Shown here: positions 41,027 through 49,480 of the stretch, piece by piece | Layout: every line of letters begins with the position of its first letter | Position numbering within the stretch: position 1 is the stretch's first letter | Origin: Hyphomicrobiales bacterium | GTDB taxonomy: Bacteria > Pseudomonadota > Alphaproteobacteria > Rickettsiales > JACKKO01 | Assembly: GCA_024236395.1 (NCBI GenBank) | Contig: JACKKO010000001.1 | Span: forward strand, 248,001-312,000 | Reading direction: 5' to 3' | Length of the DNA stretch: 64,000 nt | Position numbers and translations under genes: made by a program | The notes under the pieces: model-generated | What the model saw: only the letters and a program-made list of their open reading frames with translations | Told to the model about the DNA's origin: nothing | The model's database searches: none

Positions 41027-41781
41027 TTCGCCCGTTCAGCCTTTTCCAATTTCGCTAATCCCTCCTGCTCCAGGCGGCGGGTAGCGGTTTCGATGGCGTT
41101 TTCTAATGCCTGCATAAATTCCGGGCGTTTCAGACCGGATGGAATTGGATCCAGAAATTCCATAACAACGGTGCCTGGGCGTTTCAGGAAGCTGTTGCGA
41201 GGCCAAAACAAGCCGGAATTTACGGCTACCGGAATTACTGGTGCATTGGTTGATGTATAAATCGCCGCGATACCTGGATGATATTTTCCGGCGGTGCCTA
41301 GTGGTACGCGGGTACCTTCTGGAAAAATGATAATAGAAAGGTTACGTTCCAGACTATGTGTTACCTTCTGCACCAGCTGCTTTAAGGCGCTAACACTACC
41401 ATTGCGGTCCACTACAATATTCCAACTTCGTTTCATGTAGTTACCAAAAATCGGTATGGTGAGAAGTTCTTTCTTCAGTACATAACAAGGACGTTGTAAT
41501 AGGATATTAAACACGAGAGTTTCCCAAGCAGACTGGTGTTTTACTGCGAATATTACAGGTTGGTCAGTGGGAACACGCTCCATGCCCCGGAATTCGTAAC
41601 GTATCCCACAGATATAACGGGCACCATGTACCATGCCCCAGCTCCAGAAGCGGCTTAGGTAGAATACAGTACTATCCGGAAGCAATAGAAAAGGTAAGCC
41701 AATGATACCAATAAATATCATCCATACAACGCTATAAAGTGTGTAAAAGATGGAACTAACAAGAATGCGTAAACGTATCAT
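41023..41781 (-). CDS. plsC: 1-acyl-sn-glycerol-3-phosphate acyltransferase
   Basis: Makes phosphatidic acid from lysophosphatidic acid, 252 residues. An N-terminal hydrophobic segment (about 8-40) is followed by the acyltransferase motif I KHQSAWETL (H-x4-E in place of the H-x4-D of E. coli, a variant I believe is common in this subfamily), motif III FPEGTRVPLG near 153, and motif IV PVIPVAVNSG near 180. It is 14 bases after ydcF in the same direction, so the two are likely cotranscribed. Confidence 0.92.
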   Translation of the reverse strand: MIRLRILVSSIFYTLYSVVWMIFIGIIGLPFLLLPDSTVFYLSRFWSWGMVHGARYICGIRYEFRGMERVPTDQPVIFAVKHQSAWETLVFNILLQRPCYVLKKELLTIPIFGNYMKRSWNIVVDRNGSVSALKQLVQKVTHSLERNLSIIIFPEGTRVPLGTAGKYHPGIAAIYTSTNAPVIPVAVNSGLFWPRNSFLKRPGTVVMEFLDPIPSGLKRPEFMQALENAIETATRRLEQEGLAKLEKAERAN

Positions 41782-41795
41782 TGGAGAATATTGTC

Positions 41796-42419
41796 TCAGC
41801 TTCTCAGGTAATTTACGGCATACACTACCGCTGATTTTACCGCAGTAGCCAGAAGTTTATGATACTCTGACAAAATCAGGGTTCGGGTTCCTGGATATTC
41901 CCACCAGTTCTGTAAATGCACATTTTCGGAAATAACCGGGTGAGGAATAATACGAATTCGGGGCATCATGGCATGAAACTCCAGTAATGCCCGGACCATA
42001 TGGTAGTTAGATGTAACCAGGCGGATGCTGCGAATGTGATTCTTTCCACGCCATTTTTGCAGGCGTTCAACCCACTCGGTTACTTCACGGGCATTGCCCA
42101 TCGTATCCTCCGCCGTATGGCCGGCACTGATACGGCTGCCCAGTGTGTCGGCGGCACGTGGGTTGATTCCGTTCATACGGAATAATTCCGGCAAGGTTGT
42201 ATTCTCATTAACGCCAGAGATAAATAAATAGCTTGCCTTCTTTTTAGCCAGCAGGATTACCCCCTCCCGTATGCGGTCTGCACCGCCTGTCAGCACAACA
42301 ATCGCATCGGTATCCTGTAAATTATCCGTAGAGGTGCGTGGAATAATTTGTGTAAACCCATACAGGCCGACAGCCCATAAGATCAGGAGAAAAATAGCAA
42401 GCAGTACAAGGGTACGCAT
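41796..42419 (-). CDS. YdcF family protein (DUF218)
   Basis: A 207-residue envelope protein with an N-terminal membrane anchor (about 4-24) and a DUF218 domain. Family signatures: DAIVVLTGGADRIREGVILL near residue 42, HTAEDTMGNAREVTEW near 103 (acidic/Thr-rich conserved stretch), and IRLVTSNYHMVRALLEF near 133. SanA/ElyC members act in envelope maintenance or on undecaprenyl-linked precursors; the precise activity is unknown. AAGG precedes the ATG. Confidence 0.87.
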   Translation of the reverse strand: MRTLVLLAIFLLILWAVGLYGFTQIIPRTSTDNLQDTDAIVVLTGGADRIREGVILLAKKKASYLFISGVNENTTLPELFRMNGINPRAADTLGSRISAGHTAEDTMGNAREVTEWVERLQKWRGKNHIRSIRLVTSNYHMVRALLEFHAMMPRIRIIPHPVISENVHLQNWWEYPGTRTLILSEYHKLLATAVKSAVVYAVNYLRS

Positions 42420-42609
42420 AAACCTTCATAATAAATAACACAGCAATAACGTAGAACTATCATAACAAAACGGCAAGCAGTAATCTGTCATCAAAGGGAT
42501 TTCTAAACCAGTAAAGTATGTTAGTCACCTGCAGGCTACAGGTCTGCATTGTATAACCGGGAAGTTGATGCGATTGCATTCCTGTTCTTGCTGTGGCATC
42601 ATCTCCTGC

Positions 42610-43254
42610 ATGATTATTACCTGTGCATCCTGCAAAACCCAATTTGCCCTGCCGGCCCATGCTATTCCACCGGAAGGTAGAAAAGTGAAATGCAGTAAAT
42701 GTGGGTTTAACTGGATACAAAAACCCGTTGCCCAGAAAAAGTTGGAAAATATTGTTCCCCCACCTTCAGAAACCAAGCCGATCCCCAGGGGGGGGAATCT
42801 CCCTTCCGTGGAAATGCAAGCACCTGTTTCTTTAACATGGAAAATTGCAGCGCTTTCACAGGCAGTGCTTTGTCTTCTCTTGGCAATGCTGATTAATTTT
42901 CAATATATTCCAGGTATGACGGGTTTGCGTAGTGTGCTAGGATTGTTGCCGCTGGAGGGGTTGAGCTTTGCCAATATTCATATTGAGAAAGAGCGTGTAG
43001 ATAATCGCTATACACTTAAAGTGAATGGAGAACTGATTAACGATAGCAACCATGTGCAAAAAGTGCCACCTATTCACGTGACGGCTCTTTCACAGGGCAA
43101 GAATATTATGCTAGAGCATGATATCATTCTTCCTATTCAGACACTAGGTCCGGGTCAGAGTGTATTGCTGCCGGATACAATCCCTGGTATTTCCGGAAGC
43201 ACCGAGAATGTGCAGCTGGATATTGGCCAAGGGCTGGAAATGTTATTCCGTTAA
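42610..43254 (+). CDS. Zinc-ribbon (MJ0042-type) membrane protein
   Basis: A 214-residue protein. The N-terminal ribbon is MIITCASCKTQFALPAHAIP followed by KVKCSKCGFNWIQ (two CxxC pairs), the MJ0042 pattern. A proline-rich linker, one membrane helix near residue 80-100 (ALSQAVLCLLLAMLINFQYI) and an extracytoplasmic beta-rich domain (DUF3426-like) complete it. This layout is typical of alphaproteobacterial proteins of unknown function found near ftsE/ftsX. ATG 42568 (after TATAAC and GGGAAG) is an alternative start adding 14 residues. It is divergent from ydcF. Confidence 0.8.
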   Translation: MIITCASCKTQFALPAHAIPPEGRKVKCSKCGFNWIQKPVAQKKLENIVPPPSETKPIPRGGNLPSVEMQAPVSLTWKIAALSQAVLCLLLAMLINFQYIPGMTGLRSVLGLLPLEGLSFANIHIEKERVDNRYTLKVNGELINDSNHVQKVPPIHVTALSQGKNIMLEHDIILPIQTLGPGQSVLLPDTIPGISGSTENVQLDIGQGLEMLFR

Positions 43255-43287
43255 GGGAAACCAACCACATACAAGCGATCTATAGTA

Positions 43288-43839
43288 TCAGTGACACCAT
43301 TTAATGGAGCAGCCAATGCTTGGGTTTTGGGGTGCTAGTGCTTTGCCGGTTTCTGCCACTTGTTTCATAGCAGTAAAAAGTTCACGCTCTCCGCCTGGTT
43401 TATGCTGCATGCTGGAATCGTCCAGCCGACCGCGATACTGTAATTTCAGATCCGAATTAAAACCGAAGAAATCTGGTGTACAGATAGCATCATAGGCACG
43501 GGCAACCTGCTGCGAGGCATCATGCAGGTAAGGGAAAGTGAAGCCTTTTGCCTCTGCCAGTTTCCGCATATTTTCCGGGCTGTCCTCCGGGTATTCTTCT
43601 GCGTCATTAGCAGAGATGGCAACCACACCAATACCCAATGCCTGTAGTTCTTTCGCGTCACGCAGGATTTTATCCAGTATTGCCTGTACAAATGGGCAGT
43701 GATTACAGATGAACATCACCACCAGCCCGTTTGGTCCACGTACATCGGCCAGAGTGTACTGTTTTCCGTCAGTACCAGGCAGGTTAAAATCCGATGCTTG
43801 CCAACCAATTTCCGCCTTTGGGGTACGTAGTGCCACCAT
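43288..43839 (-). CDS. Thioredoxin-like (AhpC/TSA family) protein
   Basis: A 183-residue single-domain protein. The active site is MFICNHCPFVQAI (CxxCP: Cys near residues 45 and 48), in the subfamily whose proteins begin with a short lead-in like EIGWQASDFNLPGTDGK. FPYLHDASQQVARAYDAICT near 99 is also characteristic of this subfamily. The role is probably peroxide- or thiol-linked; the substrate is unknown. The C-terminal region ends with two extra cysteines. It lies 15 bases after the flippase-like gene in the same direction. Confidence 0.85.
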   Translation of the reverse strand: MVALRTPKAEIGWQASDFNLPGTDGKQYTLADVRGPNGLVVMFICNHCPFVQAILDKILRDAKELQALGIGVVAISANDAEEYPEDSPENMRKLAEAKGFTFPYLHDASQQVARAYDAICTPDFFGFNSDLKLQYRGRLDDSSMQHKPGGERELFTAMKQVAETGKALAPQNPSIGCSIKWCH

Positions 43840-43854
43840 CTCTCTCTCCTTAGG

Positions 43855-44778
43855 TTAATGGGTGAGGGCCTCTGCGTCCTGTGGCCGTATTCGTCCCCAG
43901 AAGGCAAGACCAATCAGTGATGTACTAACATGTACGACAAAAAATAACAGGGCAGCAGCAATTCCGGCTTCCACATCCAGCCCAGCCAGAGGCAACCCAT
44001 AGAAAAACGTTAATTCCCGCATCCCCGCACCGCCGATAGAAACAGGGATAATGGCCACTACGCAGGAAATCATGAATAGTGATTGATAGTCAAAAATGGC
44101 TTCACCAATACTGAGTCCCTGGAAAATAAGAAAGGCACATAGAGCAATAAATCCCTGACTAATGGCTGAAAACATACAGGCCTTGATAGAAGTTTGGAAA
44201 TGTTCTTTGAGTACTAACCGCACACTCAGAAAATACACCGGGACTAACAATAAGAATGCCATTTCTAACAAGGTAAGGCCGCGGGAAAAGCGCGGGACAA
44301 TGGTTCCTAATGCGGCAAATCCCAACGCATAAATCAGTAATAAAAACAGACCGTTTGCACGTTCGGAAAGAATCAGGCGCAACGAGCGCAGAATGGGAAT
44401 CTGGAAGTGGCGTTTCAATAACCATGCTTTATATCCGTCACCGCTGATACCACCGGGAAGAACGATATTAAAAAATGCTCCCACGAAATAAATGGAGATA
44501 CAAAAAAACGGTGAGAATGTGTAACCGGCTGAGGCAAAGTAATGCCGCATGCGCATTCCACTAACGATTTGTGAAATTGTTAGTGCTACAAATGCAGCGA
44601 ACATATACCCCAGCTGAATATCGCGCAGGTGGCTGGTGATGGTGGAAAAGTCCGTTCGGCTGAAAACAAAATAGAGTGCACCAATGGTGAAGATGGTTTT
44701 TAAAACCACCAGCATATAACGCTTCTTGGTAGATGGTGTGGATAACGTTTCAGCTTCAGGTGACGAAAAATCCGTCAT
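43855..44778 (-). CDS. Flippase-like membrane protein (LPG synthase TM domain family)
   Basis: A 307-residue polytopic protein with about eight hydrophobic helices and the UPF0104/lysylphosphatidylglycerol synthase TM domain. Family pattern: FNIVLPGGISGDGYKAWLLK near residue 108, VSIGGAGMRELTFFYGL near 247. No soluble synthase domain follows, so it is the stand-alone form found beside glycosyltransferases. Its ATG overlaps the stop of the GT2 gene (ATGA at 44778-44775), indicating a functional pair, perhaps acting on a lipid-linked sugar (inference). Confidence 0.87.
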   Translation of the reverse strand: MTDFSSPEAETLSTPSTKKRYMLVVLKTIFTIGALYFVFSRTDFSTITSHLRDIQLGYMFAAFVALTISQIVSGMRMRHYFASAGYTFSPFFCISIYFVGAFFNIVLPGGISGDGYKAWLLKRHFQIPILRSLRLILSERANGLFLLLIYALGFAALGTIVPRFSRGLTLLEMAFLLLVPVYFLSVRLVLKEHFQTSIKACMFSAISQGFIALCAFLIFQGLSIGEAIFDYQSLFMISCVVAIIPVSIGGAGMRELTFFYGLPLAGLDVEAGIAAALLFFVVHVSTSLIGLAFWGRIRPQDAEALTH

Positions 44779-45818
44779 GTGCCTTCCACCCATGTTGCAG
44801 GTGTTTCCGGTGGCTTGCGCTTCTTTACCGGTGATTTTTTTGTAGCATGTTTGGGGGGACGCGTTGCTGCTGTTGCATCGTACAACACACTTCCACGATA
44901 TTCTTCCCGGATACGGTACGGATGCGTGTTGCGTGATCCGTAATAGGTGCGCATCATCAACTCTGCCAGGAATCCAGAGAGGATAAACTGCACCGAGAAA
45001 ATCAGTAAGAGAATCCCAATATAGAAAAGCGGTCGCGTGCCGATATCCTCACCGGCAAATTTCAGTATCAGCAGGTAGGATTCAATTAGCCCGCCGAGCA
45101 GAAAACAAACCAAACCAATACTGCCAAAAAGATGCATCGGTTTTTGCCGCCAGCGCAGAAAGAAACCCATCAGCAATAAATCGCTCGCCACGCGCAACGT
45201 GCGTGACAGACCATATTTGGACGTACCGAACCGGCGCGGATGATGGCGCACATCCATTTCGGCAATCCGTGCCCCTTCGATATCCGCCAGGATCGGAATA
45301 AAGCGATGCAGTTCGCCAAACAGATCAAGCCGTTTGGCTAGGTCAGCGCGAAATACTTTCAGGGTGCAACCATAATCCTGTACGCGCACACGGCTAATAC
45401 GACGAATCAGGTAATTGGCGATGCGGCTGGGAATTTTTCGCAGAAAAAAGCCATCTTTCCGTTTGGCACGCCTGCCGGCAACCATGTCCAGTTTTTCTTC
45501 CTTCAGCCGGTTCAGCATTAGCGGGATATCCCCGGGGTCATTCTGCAGATCACCATCCAGCGTGACGATATAGGTGCCTTCTGCCGCCTCAATCCCGGCG
45601 GCCATAGCAGAAGTCTGCCCGTAATTGCGGGTAAATACCAGGACACGAATATGCGGGTGCTTGTGGGTAAGAATCTGTGCCACTGTATCATCGCTGGAGC
45701 CGTCATCTACAAAAATCACCTCATGCGTGATGGAGGCCAGTGCGCTGTGCAATGCTTCCAGCATTGGCGCAATATTATCGCGTTCATTATACACCGGGAT
45801 GATAACAGAAAGTTCCAT
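44775..45818 (-). CDS. Family 2 glycosyltransferase, polyprenyl-phosphate type (GtrB/DPM-like)
   Basis: A 347-residue enzyme: an N-terminal GT-A domain (SVIIPVYNERDNIAPMLEAL; VFVDDGSSDDT near residue 36; VTLDGDLQNDPGDI near 87), then two membrane helices near 228-250 and 265-290, as in GtrB, ArnC and Dpm1, which load sugars onto undecaprenyl or dolichyl phosphate. The C terminus is a basic tail rich in Lys and Pro. The start is ATG 45818, with TAAAGT six bases before it and no Shine-Dalgarno. It is coupled to the flippase-like gene. Confidence 0.9.
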   Translation of the reverse strand: MELSVIIPVYNERDNIAPMLEALHSALASITHEVIFVDDGSSDDTVAQILTHKHPHIRVLVFTRNYGQTSAMAAGIEAAEGTYIVTLDGDLQNDPGDIPLMLNRLKEEKLDMVAGRRAKRKDGFFLRKIPSRIANYLIRRISRVRVQDYGCTLKVFRADLAKRLDLFGELHRFIPILADIEGARIAEMDVRHHPRRFGTSKYGLSRTLRVASDLLLMGFFLRWRQKPMHLFGSIGLVCFLLGGLIESYLLILKFAGEDIGTRPLFYIGILLLIFSVQFILSGFLAELMMRTYYGSRNTHPYRIREEYRGSVLYDATAATRPPKHATKKSPVKKRKPPETPATWVEGT

Positions 45819-45824
45819 GCGCGT

Positions 45825-45852
45825 ACTTTACTGAAAAATCCAGCATTGTCAT
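45825..45852 (-). promoter_or_regulatory. Promoter for a leaderless glycosyltransferase mRNA
   Basis: ATGACA (45852-45847, five of six consensus bases), a 16-base spacer and TAAAGT (45830-45825) on the minus strand. The -10 box ends six bases before ATG 45818. Confidence 0.45.
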
Positions 45853-45923
45853 GCACGAATCGTCTATTGGGGGACGGAAAGTGGTTAGGCGTTTACAAGC
45901 GGGGGGTGGCAGGGTATTCCATA

Positions 45924-48900
45924 ATGATGTCACCATTACCCGCTTTTATTCATCTGCGTACGCACAGTGCCTACTCACTCTCACGTGGGGCGATTCCGGT
46001 CAAAGGGCTGGTGAAACTGTGTGTGGAGCACGGCATGCCGGCCGTGGCGCTGACCGATAGCGGGAACCTGTTTGGGTCACTGGAATTTTCTCTGGCAGCA
46101 TTGGATGTTGGAGTTCAGCCGATTATTGGCTGTGTAGTGAATCTCCGTGAAGCATCGGAATCCCCGTGGGAACAGAAATCCCCGCCACCGGCACCTATGG
46201 TGCTGCTGGCAAAAGATGATACCGGCTACCATCATCTATTGAAACTGGTCAGCCAGAGTTATCTGCAAGGTATCTACCAAGGGGTGCCTACCCTGACGTT
46301 GGATACATTTAAGGGGGCTTCTGAGGGGTTGATCGCCTTTACTGGTGGTGCAGAAGGGGTGCTTGGGCAACATTTGCTGGCGCGGCAACCGGAACGGGCG
46401 ATGGAGGTATTGGAAGTCCTTAAATCCTATTTCCCAGAGCGATTATATATTGAGTTGATGCGTCACGGGCGTGAGGTGGAGGTGCAAACGGAACCGGCGC
46501 TCCTGGAGATGGCCTATGCCCATGGCCTGCCGCTGGTAGCGACCAACGATGTGCATTTTGCCACGCCGGGCATGGCCGAGGCCCACCGCGTGCTGACCTG
46601 TATCGCCGAAGGGAGTTATATCAGCGAGGGTGCACACCCGTATTTCACACCGGAGCATTATTTTAAAAGCGCCGAAGAAATGCAGGCTCTGTTTTCGGAT
46701 ATCCCGGAGGCCATTGCCAATACGGTGCAGATCGCCCAGCGCTGTGCCGTGATGAGTCACCCGCGCAAGCCCATGTTGCCGGGCTTTGCCACCGGGGAAG
46801 GCCGTGATGAAGCCGCGGAACTCCGGGTGCAGGCCGAAGCCGGGCTGAAAGAACGTCTGGAAGAAGCTGCCTACACTGAGGATATGAATGCAGCAACTCG
46901 CGAAGAAATCGCTAAGCCTTATTTTGAACGGCTGCAGTTTGAGTTGGATACGATCGTCAACATGCAGTTCCCCGGCTATTTTCTCATTGTGTCGGATTTT
47001 ATTCGTTGGAGTAAGCAACATGGCATTCCGGTAGGGCCGGGACGGGGGTCTGGTGCCGGATCGGTTGTGGCATGGTCGCTACAAATTACCGATCTGGACC
47101 CGTTGCGGTTTGGGTTGCTGTTTGAGCGTTTCCTGAATCCCGAACGGATTTCAATGCCGGACTTCGATATTGATTTCTGTCAGGAGCGCCGGGATGAGGT
47201 GATCCAGTATGTGCGCGATAAGTATGGTGCCGATAAGGTGGCGCAGATTATTACTTTTGGGAAATTACAGGCCCGGGCGGTGTTGCGCGATGTAGGGCGG
47301 GTGTTGCAGATGCCGTATAAGAAGGTAGATGGCATATGCAAGATGATCCCGTTTAACCCGCTGGCCCCGGTGACGCTCTCCCAGGCGATTGAAATGGATA
47401 AGGAGCTGCAGGCGGAGCGGGAGCGCGATGAAACCGTAGCCCACCTGCTGGATATTGGCCTTAAGCTGGAAGGGCTCTATCGCCATGCTTCCACCCATGC
47501 GGCCGGGGTAGTGATTGCGGATCGGCCTCTGGATGAACTGATTCCACTTTATAGCGACCCGCGCTCCGATATGCCAGTGACGCAATATTCCATGAAATAT
47601 GCCGAGATGGCCGGGTTGGTGAAGTTCGACTTTCTGGGGTTAAAGACGCTCACCCTGATTGACCGTGCCTGCAAACTGGTGCGCGAACGAGTGCCGGAAT
47701 TTGATATCCGGGCGATCCCATTGGATGACAAACCTTCCTACAAGCTCCTTTCAGAAGGACGTACGGTGGGGGTGTTCCAGATGGAAAGTGCCGGGATGCG
47801 GGATGCATTGCGCAAAATGCGTCCGGATACGATTGAGGATATTATCGCACTGATCTCACTCTACCGTCCGGGTCCAATGGAAAATATTCCCACGTATATT
47901 GCATGTAAGCACGGGCGGGAAAAGCCAGATTACCTGCACCCGAAGCTGGAACCCATTCTGAAGGAAACCTTTGGGGTGATGATCTACCAGGAACAGGTGA
48001 TGCAGATTGCCCAGGTGCTTTCCGGTTACAGTCTGGGGGGTGCGGATCTGTTACGCCGTGCGATGGGGAAAAAGATCAAAGAAGAAATGGATGCCCAGCG
48101 TGCGATGTTTGTCGATGGTGCGGTGAAAAAAGGGGTGGATAAAGCGCAGGCCAGTATGATCTTCGATAAAGTAGCCAAGTTTGCCGGGTATGGATTTAAC
48201 AAATCGCATGCGGCAGCCTATGCGCTCATTGGGTATCAGACAGCGTATCTTAAGGCTAATTACCCGGTGGAATTCCTCACCGCCTGTATGGATATTGATA
48301 TTGGTGATACCGATAAGCTTAACCAGTTCCGTGAGGAAGCTATCCAGGAAGGGATACGGGTATTGCCGCCAGAGGTGAATACATCCGGGGCTTCTTTCGG
48401 TGTGGAAACGCCGGAAGGGCAGGATGCTAGCTACACACATAAACGGGGTATTCGTTATGCACTGGGGGCGCTTAAGGGGGTAGGACACAGTGCTATGGCG
48501 ATGCTGGAAAAGGAGCGGCAGTCGCACGGTACCTTTAAGAGTATCTTCGATTGTCTTTCCCGATTAGACGCACGGGTGATGAATAAGCGCCAGTTAGAGA
48601 GCCTTGCCAAAGCCGGTGCATTTGACGCGCTATACCCTAACCGCCGGGAATTGTTTGAAAATGCCAGCCTGCTGGTGCGATATAACCAGGAGGTGCGGGA
48701 AGAAAAAGAACAGGGGCAGGATAATTTATTCGGAGATGCAGGTGGGGGAGCCATTACAGCACCGTGCTTAAATAAAATCGAAGACTGGAATGATGATGAA
48801 AAGCTCACGCAGGAGTTTGATGCGCTGGGTTTCTATCTCACCCGTCACCCACTGGATCCTTATTTAAAAGATCTGGAGGAAGCAGGTGTCTGTGCCAATC

Positions 48901-49415
48901 CTGTGTTGGATGAAATGCTGACAGAAAGTTCCACCCGTTTGAAAATTGCCGGGGTGGCAACTTCTATGAAGCTTCGATCAGTTGGCAGCCGCCGATTTGC
49001 CTACCTGAAATGCTCGATGCCTGGAGGAAGTGTGGAAATTTCCATTTTTGATGAGCCGATGCTGGCAAATCAGCGTGAGTTGCTGGAATCACAGGAACCC
49101 TTGGTCTTTGATGTGGAAGCACGGAAGGATGAAGGGGGGGTAAGGCTCAGTGCTGAACGTGTGCAGGCGCTGAAAGGATATCTTGCCGGTAAGGCGATGA
49201 CGCGCCGCCTTCATATGACACATGCCCGTGATATTGCCGAAATTCAGCGTGTGCTGACAGTCGCAGGGGTAGGAAATGGGCGGATTCAGTTGCATCTGGC
49301 TAAAAATGATGGCCGTACAGTGCTGATTGACCTGCCAGGAAGCTTTGCGCTTAACCATGCGGTATTGGGGCAACTGGAAGCGGTGGATGGGGTCGATAAA
49401 GTGGCTTTGGCATAA
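45924..49415 (+). CDS. dnaE: DNA polymerase III alpha subunit
   Basis: Replicative polymerase, 1163 residues from ATG 45924 (AGGG nine bases upstream); an in-frame opening reaching 45651 overlaps the divergent glycosyltransferase and is not coding. Domains: PHP at the N terminus (FIHLRTHSAYSLSRGAI), palm with VGPGRGSGAGSVVAWSLQIT near 371 and catalytic aspartates in MPDFDIDFCQERRDEV near 412, fingers with the FNKSHAAAYALIGYQTAYLK segment near 758, then a helix-hairpin-helix, an OB domain and a C-terminal tau-binding region. It is of the DnaE1 type by length and the PHP/C-terminal layout. Confidence 0.97.
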   Translation: MMSPLPAFIHLRTHSAYSLSRGAIPVKGLVKLCVEHGMPAVALTDSGNLFGSLEFSLAALDVGVQPIIGCVVNLREASESPWEQKSPPPAPMVLLAKDDTGYHHLLKLVSQSYLQGIYQGVPTLTLDTFKGASEGLIAFTGGAEGVLGQHLLARQPERAMEVLEVLKSYFPERLYIELMRHGREVEVQTEPALLEMAYAHGLPLVATNDVHFATPGMAEAHRVLTCIAEGSYISEGAHPYFTPEHYFKSAEEMQALFSDIPEAIANTVQIAQRCAVMSHPRKPMLPGFATGEGRDEAAELRVQAEAGLKERLEEAAYTEDMNAATREEIAKPYFERLQFELDTIVNMQFPGYFLIVSDFIRWSKQHGIPVGPGRGSGAGSVVAWSLQITDLDPLRFGLLFERFLNPERISMPDFDIDFCQERRDEVIQYVRDKYGADKVAQIITFGKLQARAVLRDVGRVLQMPYKKVDGICKMIPFNPLAPVTLSQAIEMDKELQAERERDETVAHLLDIGLKLEGLYRHASTHAAGVVIADRPLDELIPLYSDPRSDMPVTQYSMKYAEMAGLVKFDFLGLKTLTLIDRACKLVRERVPEFDIRAIPLDDKPSYKLLSEGRTVGVFQMESAGMRDALRKMRPDTIEDIIALISLYRPGPMENIPTYIACKHGREKPDYLHPKLEPILKETFGVMIYQEQVMQIAQVLSGYSLGGADLLRRAMGKKIKEEMDAQRAMFVDGAVKKGVDKAQASMIFDKVAKFAGYGFNKSHAAAYALIGYQTAYLKANYPVEFLTACMDIDIGDTDKLNQFREEAIQEGIRVLPPEVNTSGASFGVETPEGQDASYTHKRGIRYALGALKGVGHSAMAMLEKERQSHGTFKSIFDCLSRLDARVMNKRQLESLAKAGAFDALYPNRRELFENASLLVRYNQEVREEKEQGQDNLFGDAGGGAITAPCLNKIEDWNDDEKLTQEFDALGFYLTRHPLDPYLKDLEEAGVCANPVLDEMLTESSTRLKIAGVATSMKLRSVGSRRFAYLKCSMPGGSVEISIFDEPMLANQRELLESQEPLVFDVEARKDEGGVRLSAERVQALKGYLAGKAMTRRLHMTHARDIAEIQRVLTVAGVGNGRIQLHLAKNDGRTVLIDLPGSFALNHAVLGQLEAVDGVDKVALA

Positions 49416-49442
49416 TTTGTCCTGTAATTGGCAGGGGTTTCA

Positions 49443-49472
49443 TTGTATAGTTAAGGTCTGGTAAGGTATACA
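49443..49472 (+). promoter_or_regulatory. Promoter of the ankyrin gene
   Basis: TTGTAT (49443-49448), an 18-base spacer and TATACA (49467-49472). The -10 box ends eight bases before ATG 49481, leaving a leader of zero to two bases. Confidence 0.4.
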
Positions 49473-49480
49473 CGAGAGCT

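Noticed and set aside
45651..45923. Extension of dnaE upstream over the glycosyltransferase gene
   Set aside because: The PHP domain begins right after ATG 45924; the rest is the reverse strand of the glycosyltransferase gene.
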